Shown here: one piece after another, positions 51,961 to 61,237 of the stretch
How positions within the stretch are numbered: position 1 is the first letter of the stretch
Layout of the letters: the number at the start of each line of letters is the position of its first letter
Assembly: GCA_963727245.1 (NCBI GenBank)
Contig: CAVSFO010000001.1
Location: forward strand, 868,001-932,000
Length of the DNA stretch: 64,000 nucleotides
Reading direction: 5' to 3'
DNA from: JBKQVT01 sp963727245
Lineage (GTDB): Bacteria > Planctomycetota > Planctomycetia > Pirellulales > Thermoguttaceae
Program-made: the position numbers and the translations under genes
The notes under the pieces: model-generated
Told to the model about the DNA's origin: nothing
The model's input: the letters and a program-made list of their open reading frames with translations, nothing else
Databases searched by the model: none

Positions 51961-53005
51961 TTACGATGGCCGGGCCGCTTCCTGAATCGCACTAATCGCT
52001 CGGTCCACGTCGGCCGCGCTCACGTCCAGATGCGTCACCGCCCGAATGACGTCCGAGCCGGTCGTCAGCATCAATACCCCGCGATCCCGCAACCTGGCGA
52101 CGAACTCCCCGGCTGTTGCCAACGCCGGAGCGACGCGAAAGAACAGCATGTTCGTGTCGATCGACTCCGGGTCCAGCCGCAGGCCGTCGGTGCGGGCGAT
52201 GCCGTCGGCCAGCCTGCGGGCATTGGCGTGATCGTCTGCCAGGCGGGCCACGTGATGCTCCAGGGCGTACAGTGCGGCCGCCGCCAGCACGCCCGCCTGG
52301 CGCATGCCGCCGCCCAGGACCTTGCGGTGCCGCACGGCCTCGGCGACGAGGTCGCGCGATCCGGCCAGCGCCGAGCCGACCGGCGCGCCCAGCCCCTTGC
52401 TGAAACAGATGCTCACGGTATCGAAGTGTTGCGTCCAGCGGGCCGCTTCGATGCCCGTGGCCACGACCGCGTTCAGCAGCCGGGCGCCGTCGAGAATGGG
52501 TCCTGAGTCCTTCGGCGGCCGCCCAGCGGCAGATCGCTGCCACCACGTCGTAGGGCTGGATCCGCCCGCCGCCGAGATTGTGGGTGTTTTCCATCCAGAC
52601 CAGCCGCGTCCGCGGGTGATGAACGTTGCCGGACCGGGGCAAGTCGAGCAACTGCTCCGGCTGCACCACTCCCTGCCGGCCCTGGACCGTGCGGGCGACG
52701 ACGCCGTTGAGTTGCGCATAGCCGCCCTGCTCGAAGTTCAACACGTGGCAGCCCGCCTCGCAGATCATCTCGTCGCCCGGACGGCAATGCAGACGGACGC
52801 CGATCAAGTTGGCCATGGTGCCGGAGGGCACGAAGAGGGCCGCCTCTTTGCCGAGCATCTCGGCCAGGCGGCGCTGCAGGCGGTTCACCGTGGGGTCTTC
52901 GCCGAAGACGTCGTCGCCGACCTCGGCCTCGGCCATGCAGGCCCTCATGCCCGGCGTCGGTCGCGTGACGGTGTCGCTGCGAAAATCGAGGTACTCCGAT
53001 GGCAC
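51961..53005 (-). CDS. ltaE: Low-specificity L-threonine aldolase (one frameshift)
   Basis: About 347 residues. A GTG start at 53005 (VPSEYLDFRSDTVTRPTPGM) is preceded by AAAGGA eight bases away. The N-terminal half has EVGDDVFGEDPTVNRLQ, FVPSGTMANLIGVRLHC and MENTHNLGGG. One extra T near 52496-52499 shifts the frame; the second half resumes LDGARLLNAVVATG and carries the PLP-lysine segment TVSICFSKGLGAPVGSALAG, ending HLDVSAADVDRAISAIQEA. It cleaves threonine or allo-threonine to glycine and acetaldehyde using PLP. Both halves match the family well, so the break is likely an error or a recent mutation. It is a single gene; neighbours are unrelated. Confidence 0.88.
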
Positions 53006-53267
53006 AACAGCGTTCCTTTCGCGGCGGCCCACCGCTGCTGGAGCGATCCGCAAATGGTGGGCGACGGCGGCCTCCATTCTTTTGCGGGCCCCAAGCCCGC
53101 GAGAGACCGAGGGAATTTGCCTCGAAGCCTGCCGGGCGGGTTGTCGCGGCAGCCGTTCTAGGTCGCGCGTCCGTGCGGGCCTGAAAATCGAACAACAACT
53201 GATACCCACGTCAGGCGCAAGCCTAGCCTCTAATTTCGCTGGCATTGAGAGCTGTGTCAACCCCCGG

Positions 53268-54443
53268 TCAAGAAAATGACCGGAGCGGCTGCGGGCTAGG
53301 CCGCGCGAGAAAACGTCCCGGGCGAAGTTCTTCGTACAAATCGATGTGCCGTCGGGCGATATTACCCCAGTCATGGCGATGTGCGAAACTCAGCACAGCG
53401 TCACGATATGCCGCGGTATCCCGCCCGTCATCGAAAGCCCTCTCCAGGGCCGTCGCCAGTTCGGTCGGACAGTCCGGTGCGACCAGCCAGCCGGTCCGGC
53501 CCGGCTCCACCAGGTCGCTCAGTCCGGCAATCTGCGTGGCGATGACCGGGCAGCCGGCCGAATAGGCTTCGCACACCACCAGCGGAAAGGCTTCCCATTG
53601 ACGCGATGGGACTGCCAGGCAGCGGGCGTGCTGGAGGAGATACGATTTCGTGGCGCCGAGGACGTTGCCTACGAACGTGACCCGGTCGTTTAGTTCCAAG
53701 GTCGTGGCGAGGGCTTCGAGCGACGCTCGCTCTCGGCCGTCGCCCGCGACGATCAATGACATGCGGCGTTTGGGCGGAAGCATCGCCAGGGCATGCAAAA
53801 GGACATCGACGCCCTTTCGGCGATCGAGTCGGCCGAGGAACAGGGCGTAGCCGCTTTCCGGCGCCGTCGGCGGCAGCCCCGCCGGGCGCGGCGCGGGCGC
53901 GGCGAAGGCCTGGAAATCGACGCCGTTGGGAATATCGACGATTCGCCGCGCGTCAGGGCAAAGCCGCCGGTAACGCTCGCGGGTGAAGCGACTGATGGCC
54001 ACCAGCGCATCGGCACCCCGCAGCGCGGCAACATGCCGATCATGCAGGAGCGGCTCGGCCAGCCGCTGGAAGCCTTCATACACGTCTTCCCCGTGACTGG
54101 TCAGCACGAGCGGGGCTCCCAACTGGTCGCGGCAGAGCGATGCCAGGTAGCCGGTCGGATACACCCCGTGGCAGTGAATCACGTCGAACCGATGCAGACG
54201 ATTCAATCGCAACAGCCACCATCGATACCATTGGACCCCTCGCCGCATCGAGAAGAAGCGCGGATGCCGCACGACCGGATAGGGCAGTTTGCGGTCGTGC
54301 AGCCGCCAGGGGCGCGTGGTGCGCGGAGCCAGGAGGACGACCTCGTGCCCCAGCGAGCAGAACTGGCGGGCCAGGGCGTCCACGACGAATTCTTGCCCGC
54401 CGACGGCAGGCAGCGACGTGTCCGTGTAAAGGCAGATTTTCAC
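53268..54443 (-). CDS. Glycosyltransferase family 4 protein
   Basis: A 391-residue GT-B glycosyltransferase. It begins VKICLYTDTSLPAVGGQEF and has the acceptor-domain pattern DVIHCHGVYPTGYLASL and LTSHGEDVYEGFQRL. The donor domain has ALFLGRLDRRKGVDVLLHAL, VAGDGRERASLE and the nucleotide-sugar motif EAFPLVVCEAYSAGCPVIAT. GTG 54443 is my start: GAGG lies ~12 bases upstream and homology starts there. Products are probably cell-surface glycans or lipopolysaccharide. It is divergent from another GT4 gene at 54832, suggesting a small envelope-sugar locus. Confidence 0.9.
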   Translation of the reverse strand: MKICLYTDTSLPAVGGQEFVVDALARQFCSLGHEVVLLAPRTTRPWRLHDRKLPYPVVRHPRFFSMRRGVQWYRWWLLRLNRLHRFDVIHCHGVYPTGYLASLCRDQLGAPLVLTSHGEDVYEGFQRLAEPLLHDRHVAALRGADALVAISRFTRERYRRLCPDARRIVDIPNGVDFQAFAAPAPRPAGLPPTAPESGYALFLGRLDRRKGVDVLLHALAMLPPKRRMSLIVAGDGRERASLEALATTLELNDRVTFVGNVLGATKSYLLQHARCLAVPSRQWEAFPLVVCEAYSAGCPVIATQIAGLSDLVEPGRTGWLVAPDCPTELATALERAFDDGRDTAAYRDAVLSFAHRHDWGNIARRHIDLYEELRPGRFLARPSPQPLRSFS

Positions 54444-54831
54444 GTTCCTGGACCTCGGCAAGGGGTGGAGAGTTGTTTTGTGGTGATCCTCGATCAGGCG
54501 GCAGCGGCGGGCGCGAGCGATTCGAAAGGTCGAACGCTCCCTCTTCGTCTTCGTCATGCCTCCCCCAGTTAATTCAGCAAAGCGAGAGAATAATTTCCGG
54601 TTGTTTGCATTGCTACGAAAAGACGCAATGCGCTGCGGCTACGGATTGCACGATGAGCAGGGGGCGTGGAAGCCGATATCAGTATTGACGGACATGAGGC
54701 TTGCACGGCCCCTATCGCCTGGGCAGCTTTTCCACGTGGGAGGTGTGCGAGGGCTAGGCAAACTGTAGGGCCCCGGGATCCGGCTGTCGTTTGGCGAGTC
54801 GCCGCGGTGCAAAATCATTCGCGGGGGGGAT
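54444..54831. other. Divergent intergenic region between two glycosyltransferases
   Basis: 388 bases that must hold both promoters. Nothing with convincing spacing was found. AATTTCCGG and TTGCATTG around 54590-54620 are AT-richer than the surroundings. A GGGGGG tract precedes ATG 54832. Confidence 0.45.
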
Positions 54832-55995
54832 ATGAGGATCGGCCTGGTGTTGGACGAATTCAATGCGCAGCGCGGCGGGCTGGAGCGCTGGAATTGTCAG
54901 TTCGCCACGCACTTGGCGCGCCGGGGTCACGAAGTTCATGTGGTTGCCCGCTGCTTTGCTCCCTCGGCCTTCGGCCTGCCGATTGTCCCGCATCGGCTGC
55001 AGGCTGCCGCGTCGCGATGTGCCTTCGCCGAGGCAGCCGAGGCGAAACTGCGGTCCCTGGAACTCAACCTGGTCCACGACATGGGCGTCGGCTGGTATTG
55101 CAACGTCTTTCAACCGCATGGCGGCTCCTGGTCGTCGGCCCACGAGCAGAGCCTGCTGGCGTGCCCACGCTGGATGCGCCCGCTGAGACGTTCATTCGAC
55201 CCGTGGTTGCCGCGGCATCGTGATTTCAGGTCGTTGCTTGCGCGACAGTACGCTTCCACGCGGAAAATCATCGTTGCCTTGTCGCACCTGGTGGCCGACG
55301 ACTTGCGCCGCTTTCACCACGTTCCTGCCGAACAGATCCGGGTGGTTTACAACGGCGTCAACGTCAACTGCTTCAGCCCCGACCACCGCGCACAGCACCG
55401 CCAGGCCGTGCGCCGGAGCCTGGGCATCGCGGAGGACACCCTGTTGCTGCTGATCGTGGCGCACAACTTCCGCCTCAAGGGCGTGCCGACGCTGCTGAAC
55501 GCCATGCGGCAGTTGGCCCGCAGGCGTCTGCCCGTCCACCTGTTGGTCGTGGGCGGAAAGCAGAAGCATCTTTGGCACTGGCGCCGTACGGCACGACAAC
55601 TCGGCGTCGGCGCCGGCGTGACGTTCGCCGGGCCGGCCGACGATACGGTTCCCTACTACGCCGCCGCCGACGTGTACGTGCACCCGACGCTCTACGATCC
55701 GTGCAGTCTCGTCCTCCTGGAAGCGGCTGCCAGCGGACTGCCCATCATCACGACCGAGCCGGCCAACGGGGTCGCGGAGTTGATGACCGACGGCGAGGAA
55801 GCGTTGTTGGTATCCGATCCCACGGACGCGGGCCAGTTGGCGCTGCGGATCGAGAGCATGTTGGACGGCTTCTTGCGGCAGCGGATGGGCCGTGCCGCCC
55901 GGCGCATGGCGCTGCGTCACACCTTTGATCGCAACGTCGAGGAGATGCTGGACGTCTATCAAGCGTTTGCACCAGCCCGCCGCGCAGCAGCATAG
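54832..55995 (+). CDS. Glycosyltransferase family 4 protein, WaaG/RfaG-like
   Basis: A 387-residue GT-B enzyme. The start MRIGLVLDEFNAQRGGLERW has the GGLERW acceptor loop seen in the lipopolysaccharide core glucosyltransferase WaaG and relatives. Further motifs: VYNGVNVNCFSPDHR, LLLIVAHNFRLKGVPTLLNA, ADVYVHPTLYDPCSLVLLEA and SGLPIITTEPANGVAELM. The family adds a glucose or similar residue to the lipid A-core heptose; sequence alone cannot fix the sugar. It is divergent from the GT4 gene at 54443. lpxA at 3.0 kb shows the lipid A route exists, though far from here. Confidence 0.9.
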   Translation: MRIGLVLDEFNAQRGGLERWNCQFATHLARRGHEVHVVARCFAPSAFGLPIVPHRLQAAASRCAFAEAAEAKLRSLELNLVHDMGVGWYCNVFQPHGGSWSSAHEQSLLACPRWMRPLRRSFDPWLPRHRDFRSLLARQYASTRKIIVALSHLVADDLRRFHHVPAEQIRVVYNGVNVNCFSPDHRAQHRQAVRRSLGIAEDTLLLLIVAHNFRLKGVPTLLNAMRQLARRRLPVHLLVVGGKQKHLWHWRRTARQLGVGAGVTFAGPADDTVPYYAAADVYVHPTLYDPCSLVLLEAAASGLPIITTEPANGVAELMTDGEEALLVSDPTDAGQLALRIESMLDGFLRQRMGRAARRMALRHTFDRNVEEMLDVYQAFAPARRAAA

Positions 55996-56316
55996 CGATC
56001 GGCGCCGAGAACGGTCTCACGCGGTCTGGCGCGACAACTCTTTCCGGTCGCCCCGCAGCGGCGGCAACCGCAGGCACGCAGTGCAACCTTCGGGAGGTTT
56101 CTGCCGGCGCGAAAAGCCCCCCGTTTGCAACGGGGGGGCCGCCGTCCAACGGCAAGGACTTGGCGGAAGGGGCACGCGAAGGCGGCCAACACGCTCATGC
56201 TGCACAGCCGGCGCGGTTGCGTGCCCGCCGGCCCGTGGGGTAGAATGCAAGCGCACGAAGGTGAGGGATACGCTGTAATCTCTGAAGCCGCCTCATTCCT
56301 TGGAGCCGGTGCCGCT
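55996..56316. other. Intergenic region with a terminator-like hairpin
   Basis: At 56116-56138, GCCCCCCGTT pairs with AACGGGGGG; read on the minus strand a CTTTTC tail follows, as in the copy at 35260-35286. The plus-strand version lacks a T-tract. No gene is seen in the rest. Confidence 0.55.
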
Positions 56317-58379
56317 ATGAGAACCACGACCTGGAAGTTGCTCGGAACCATGGCCGCTCTGGCGGCCTGGCTGGGCGGTCCGGGGCCGGCGGAAGTCCGC
56401 GGCGATGAGCCGCCGCGGGCCCAGCAGGCCGCCCCGCCGCCGTCGCTCATCCTCGAATTGGAAACGCACGAGGGGGCGGCGTATGGACGTTTCAGCGCGA
56501 TGACCATTACGGACTTCCGGGCAAAGCCAGGCGATGGTCTTGCGGGTCCCGGTTGGCGCAAGTCGGCGGCGTTTACCGTGGTGGAAATTCCCGATAAGGA
56601 CCGCGTGAAAGTGTGGGTAGCCGACAACCTCGGTCTCCAGAACGTCGCGGGGCGCGATCGGGACGAAAAGTTGATGCGCCTGCGTTCCGGTGAAACACTT
56701 AGAGTGAATACGAACACATGCGATGCCGGGACGGACTATGCGCTTCGGATCAGCGACCTGGACGAAGTGCCGGTCGTCAAGGCCGATGATCCGAAAGTCG
56801 TCGCCGCGATTTCCGCCCATGCGAACGTGACGAAGGATGAGGTTGGCAGCATCCAGGAAATCGGACCACCGGGAGTCGTCGGACGCGGTGACCGCGTGCC
56901 GCGTCGCACCGAATTCGATCCTGGAAAAGGCCCCACCGACGAGGACCTGAAAAACATCGCCAAGTTGAACAATCTGCGGCGGTTGTTTCTCAACGGCAGC
57001 GCGATCACGGACGCCGGCGCGGCCCATCTGAAGAATCTGTCCCGGCTGACGGCGCTGGACCTATCGAATACCGAGATCGGCGACGCCGGCCTGGAGCACC
57101 TCAACGGATTGGCCAACCTCCGATCCTTGACGCTCTGTTCCACCAACGTCAGTAAGGAGGGCGTAGAGAAGCTGCGGAAGGCGTTGCCGAACTGCAAGAT
57201 CGACCGGCAGCCCGCCACCGACGATAGGACGCCGGTGACCGGTGCCTCGCCGGAGGCCGTACTGTCCGAGTTGCACCGCAAGTTTCCGGGCAAGAGCGAT
57301 GACCAGATCATCGAAACCCTGCGCGGCTACATTCCCGTCGATCCAACCGGCGGCGGCAAGGGCAAGGATTGGCTCGCCCATAGGCTCCAGGCGGCGAGAA
57401 GACAGTGGCAGGAGGTGCAGGCGATTGAGAAGGACGATGGGAAAGTATTCTACGATTATGAGATCGATAAGTCCTACGGACTGGTCCATGGGGCAAAACC
57501 GTCTGCGCCGCGCCGCTGCGAGAACTGCTGGGAGACGATTTCTTCGATACGGTCCTGGCTGCCCGCGTGAGCGTGACGCCCGGTCGCCTGCCCCCGGGCA
57601 AGTTCCAGGCCGTGGAACACCTTGCGGACTTGCCTCACCTGCGATGGCTAACAGCGACACGCTGGGGCTCCTTGCCTGCGGACGTCGAGATGGAATGCCT
57701 CAAAGGCTTGACCGAACTCAGGAGGCTAGACTGCGATGATCCCTCGGTTATGCGCGATGGACCGGCGCACGCCGCCGCGCTCAGTCAGCTCCGCGTGCTG
57801 CACATCTCCTCCACGCGGTTTACCGACACCGAAATGGCACAGCTCAAGGGGCTTACCAACCTGGAAGAGCTGGAACTGATGCGCGCCAGCGTGACGGACG
57901 CCGGGCTGGAAAATCTCAAAGGACTGACCAGGCTCACGTCGCTATCGCTATGGTCCGACAACGTAACCGACGCCGGGCTGGAATATCTCAAGGGGCTCAG
58001 CGGCGTGCAATCGCTGGAATTGGTCGACGCCAAGGTGACCGATGATGGCTTGATTCACCTCGAAGGGTTGACGAACCTGCGATCCCTCGACCTGAACTGC
58101 GCCCCATTGGACGGCAGCGGGTTGGAACACCTCAAAGGACTGACGCGGCTCCAATCGCTCAACCTGACAGGCTGCGACGTGACGGACGCCGGGCTGGTGG
58201 GCCTCAAAGGATTGGCCAACCTCCGGTCGCTGACGCTCTACTTCACCAAGGTGAGCAGCGAGGGCGTGAAGGAGGTTCAGAAGGTGTTGCCGAACTGCAA
58301 GGTCGTGTGGTCCACGCGCAAGCCCCGCCGTCCCCGCATGTTACCTTTCCGGCCAAAGCCCATCGACGCGAACCAATAG
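56317..58379 (+). CDS. Exported leucine-rich-repeat protein (one frameshift)
   Basis: About 686 residues. Signal peptide TWKLLGTMAALAAWLGGPGP, then a conserved beta domain (residues ~45-160) before a first block of three to four LRRs (LRRLFLNGSAITDAGAAHLK). A linker follows with YFDYEID-like sequence (VFYDYEIDKSYG) and the motif LRELLGDDFFDTVLAARV, which also occurs as WLRxxLGDD in the genes at 38026 and 44631. A missing base near 57515 splits the linker so that the motif is out of frame with the first block; frame 0 restores it. A second block of eight LRRs (57600-58290) ends VLPNCKVVW. ATG 56317 sets the signal peptide. It may be a scaffold outside the cytoplasm. Confidence 0.78.
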
Positions 58380-58426
58380 CGCGGCGACGGCCTGGAATGG
58401 AAGCAACAGCAGATGGGCACAACGTC

Positions 58427-59104
58427 ATGAAGCAGGTTTACGCGGTCATCTTCGACATGGACGGCGTGCTGGTCGATACCTACCAGGCCCACTATCGAAG
58501 CTGGCTGGAATTGGCCAGGGCCGAGGGACTGGATTTCAGCGAGGCGGATTTCGCGCAGACCTTCGGCTGGACCAGCCGCGAGGTGATCGCCAGGCTCTGG
58601 TCGGGAAAGTCTCTGGGCGAGGCCCGGATCGCCGCCATGGATGCGGAGAAAGAAGCCGCCTTTCGCCGTGTCATCCGCGAGGACGTCCCGCTGATGACGG
58701 GCGCCATCCCGCTGCTGCAATCCCTGCGCGGCGAAGGTTTCCGCCTGGCCGTCGGGTCATCGGCGCCGCCGGAAAACGTCGAGTTGGTGTTGGACTGGCG
58801 GAACCTGCGGGCGATGTTTCAGGCGGTCGTGACCGGCGCGGACGTGATTCGCGGCAAGCCGGACCCGCAGGTCTTTCAGCTTGCCGCCCAGCGTCTGGGC
58901 GTGCCGCCCGGCGATTGCGTGGTAATCGAGGACGCCCCGGCGGGGCTTGCCGCGGCCGCCGCGGCGGGCATGGCCGGCGTCGGCCTGCTCAGCACCGGCC
59001 GCACCCGCGAGGCGCTGGCCAAGGCCGACCTCTTGGTTGCTTCGCTCGGCGAGCTTTCCCCCGAGGTGTTGCGGGAGGTGATCGCACGCCGCAGGGCCCG
59101 ATGA
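58427..59104 (+). CDS. HAD-superfamily phosphatase/phosphomutase (beta-phosphoglucomutase-like)
   Basis: A 225-residue subfamily I HAD enzyme. Motif I is VIFDMDGVLVDT (Asp10, Asp12), motif II LAVGSSAPPENV, motif III Lys in IRGKPDPQVFQL, motif IV VVIEDAPAGLAAA. A helical cap domain occupies residues ~20-90 (FGWTSREVIARLWSG). The pattern fits beta-phosphoglucomutase and related sugar-phosphate phosphatases; the substrate is not determinable. ATG 58427 begins right at the homology; it is 47 bases after the LRR gene and has no strong ribosome site. Confidence 0.92.
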   Translation: MKQVYAVIFDMDGVLVDTYQAHYRSWLELARAEGLDFSEADFAQTFGWTSREVIARLWSGKSLGEARIAAMDAEKEAAFRRVIREDVPLMTGAIPLLQSLRGEGFRLAVGSSAPPENVELVLDWRNLRAMFQAVVTGADVIRGKPDPQVFQLAAQRLGVPPGDCVVIEDAPAGLAAAAAAGMAGVGLLSTGRTREALAKADLLVASLGELSPEVLREVIARRRAR

Positions 59105-59225
59105 CCCGCGCCCTGAGCCCCGGGGGCTTTAGGAGGGGATGCTGGCGGTCCCATATTCCCTGTTGCACCACAGTACGGCGGCGGGTACAATCCCGCCTCA
59201 GTCCGGGAGGGCACGGAGGGTGGCT

Positions 59226-59765
59226 ATGAACGTCCGATCGATCGCCCTGACTCTCTTGCTTGCCGTATCGCTTACCGGCTGTGCGAGCCTCACCTGCACG
59301 AACACGGCAACCATTGTGATCGACGGTCTGCCACGACACTCTTGTATTCTGATTGATCCTTCCCTGAAGCCCGAAGTCAACGAAACGTGCGGCACAGGGC
59401 TCTTTTGGGACACGAAGCAACGGGTTGTCATCAACGCCTCCGGCCCGTTGAAACTGATTCCCACTATCCCCAAATATCCGGTTGTGGACAAGGTGGGCAC
59501 TACGCACACCGCGACCGTCGTGGTGAACGGCCTTCCTAACTCACCCAAGAACTACCCTATTCTGATTGACCCTTGCCTCGTCCCCAAACTCAATGAAACG
59601 CATGGCGCGTGGAGCATTTCCAGCCGTGGAAATGACATCAACCAACGGGTTGTCATCCACAGCAGCGTACCTCTAAGACTGGTTCCGGCTTCTCCTAAAG
59701 AGGCCGCTAAGCTGATGGCTGTTGAGATAGGTTTTCAGCCCAGCCAGTCGTCGTCGCCGCACTGA
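59226..59765 (+). CDS. Lipoprotein with internal duplication, function unknown
   Basis: A 179-residue protein. The N-terminus MNVRSIALTLLLAVSLTGC has a lipobox with Cys19. Two ~65-residue repeats follow. The first runs from TATIVIDGLPRHSCILIDPS to QRVVINASGPLKLIP. The second runs from TATVVVNGLPNSPKNYPILI to QRVVIHSSVPLRLVP. The shared pattern is TATxVVxGLP...ILIDP...NET...QRVVIxxxxPLxLxP. I do not recognise the domain. The start is fixed by the signal peptide. The open frame of the next gene begins just after this stop. Confidence 0.72.
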   Translation: MNVRSIALTLLLAVSLTGCASLTCTNTATIVIDGLPRHSCILIDPSLKPEVNETCGTGLFWDTKQRVVINASGPLKLIPTIPKYPVVDKVGTTHTATVVVNGLPNSPKNYPILIDPCLVPKLNETHGAWSISSRGNDINQRVVIHSSVPLRLVPASPKEAAKLMAVEIGFQPSQSSSPH

Positions 59766-59848
59766 CGCAAGCCTCCCTAGATGCCGGCCGCCCCAAGACT
59801 TGTGAGGGGATCGCCATCAAAACGACCATTCCCATTTCTCTCCAGGGA

Positions 59849-60376
59849 TTGTCGCCGGCCGCGCGCGGACTGGCGCTGCAGGCGGCCGTCCGCCGGGCTG
59901 CCGACGATCTGGCCGAGCGGTTTCCCGAGAGCGAAGGCTTCCGATCGAAAACCGTCGAGTTCCCCCAGTGGGCCAGCCAGCAGGACTTCGGCGCCGAGAT
60001 CAGGTTCCGCCGGGGAGTGGCGGCGGGCTTCGACGTGCGCGTTTCCGTCTCGCCCAAGGACCGCCAGAACGTGGCCGTCAGCGTCACGCGCAGCGCCCGG
60101 ATCGAGTGGCTGCTGATGGCGCCGGCCGCGGCCATCGGCGTCGCAGCCGCATTCTGGCTCACGGCCGGCATCCAGTTCCGCAACAGCCACGCGGTCGTCC
60201 TGGTGCTGCTGGCGGGCGTGGTCGCCGGCAGCGTCATCCTCGGCGTTCCGCTGGTGCTGCTGGCCCAACTCCTGTTCCGCCTCGCCGGCATGGCCACCGG
60301 CAACGACGAACTCTGCGCTGTCCTGGCCACCGTGGAACAGGCGGTTCGCAAAACGATTGTTCCTCGTCCCACTTGA
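59849..60376 (+). CDS. Small membrane protein of unknown function
   Basis: A 175-residue frame from a TTG. Residues ~1-75 are soluble (LALQAAVRRAADDLAERFPE, then RVSVSPKDRQNVAVSVTRSA), and two membrane helices follow (~85-110 and ~115-145). The same frame stays open to the upstream stop at 59723 and reads sensibly back to an ATC codon at 59816 with GAGGGG just before it, so the true start may be there. No ATG or GTG exists in that stretch. Cotranscription with the lipoprotein upstream and the zinc-ribbon protein downstream (25 bases away) is likely. Confidence 0.6.
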   Translation: MSPAARGLALQAAVRRAADDLAERFPESEGFRSKTVEFPQWASQQDFGAEIRFRRGVAAGFDVRVSVSPKDRQNVAVSVTRSARIEWLLMAPAAAIGVAAAFWLTAGIQFRNSHAVVLVLLAGVVAGSVILGVPLVLLAQLLFRLAGMATGNDELCAVLATVEQAVRKTIVPRPT

Positions 60377-60400
60377 TAAACCCTCCTGGACGATCCTCCC

Positions 60401-61060
60401 ATGTCACTGCGATCATGGTCCAAAGTGACTCTCGGCGGACAGCGTCATGTCATGCCGAAAGTCTGTCCGAATTGCCTGGCTCCCAGCGAGGTGGACCGGC
60501 GCTACGCCTACAAGGCCCCGTGGTGGCTGTGGTTGGTGGACAGTGCGCGGTACATCCAGACGTTCTATTACTGCCGCGATTGCGGGGCGCAGGTGGGGGC
60601 CTATTATTGGTATCGCAAGTGGCTCGCCCGCGTGCGGTTCCTCTTCGCCGTGTTATCGTTGGCCGCCTTGGTGGCCCTGGGTGAATGGCTGGGGCGGCTG
60701 TCCCGGGGGCAGCCCAACGACAGCCTGCTTCCGCCCTGGGGCACGCTGGCCTTGCTGCCGGCGGTGCTGCTGGTCTGGTGGGGGCTGCGCCGTTGGCTGA
60801 AGCAGCGGGCGCTGCGCTCGGCCCCGATCCTGGAGAAGCAGGCGGTGTGGGGGCCGGCGGCCTATTACGTGGGCGAGCGCGGCTGGGGCCTGGCGGACCT
60901 GTTTACGGGCGCTTCGCGGTCGGTCTATCGGGCGGTCCGTCCCGAGTGGATCCGCGCCCTGGCGGAAGCCAATCCCGAGAAAGTTGACGACGCGACGTAT
61001 CGCGGCGTGGTCGGCGCCGAGAAGCGGGTGTTCGCCGCCGAGCGGCGGGCGCCGACATAA
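60401..61060 (+). CDS. Zinc-ribbon-like membrane protein of unknown function
   Basis: A 219-residue protein. A four-Cys zinc-ribbon-like site is formed by VCPNC (Cys22, 25) and YYCRDCG (Cys58, 61). Two hydrophobic segments follow (LFAVLSLAALVALGEWL and LALLPAVLLVWWGL), then a basic soluble C-terminus. Proteins like this in planctomycetes have no assigned role. ATG 60401 or 60452 (MPKVCPNC) are both possible; I keep the longer. It is followed at 61064 by GGAAGGGGGAAGG tracts and the repeat at 61113. Confidence 0.7.
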   Translation: MSLRSWSKVTLGGQRHVMPKVCPNCLAPSEVDRRYAYKAPWWLWLVDSARYIQTFYYCRDCGAQVGAYYWYRKWLARVRFLFAVLSLAALVALGEWLGRLSRGQPNDSLLPPWGTLALLPAVLLVWWGLRRWLKQRALRSAPILEKQAVWGPAAYYVGERGWGLADLFTGASRSVYRAVRPEWIRALAEANPEKVDDATYRGVVGAEKRVFAAERRAPT

Positions 61061-61112
61061 AGGCGGAAGGGGGAAGGCGGAAGGGGGAAGGAAAAACAGA
61101 AACACTTTTTCA

Positions 61113-61203
61113 AAGCCCACCGGCTGCGACCGGTGGGAAGTGATGCGGCAAGCGACGTTTTTTCAACGCCCGTTCCCACCGGACGCAGCCGGTGGGCTTG
61201 GGG
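61113..61203. repeat. Dispersed inverted repeat (family B), copy 2
   Basis: Arms AAGCCCACCGGCTGCGACCG and ...GCAGCCGGTGGGCTTGGGG with an internal TTTTTTCAACGCCCGTTC segment shared with copy 3. It lies 35 bases before the DUF1559-type start at 61238. Confidence 0.85.
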
Positions 61204-61237
61204 TGCGGGGGCCAGTGGGCATCGGGAGGAACAGAAA

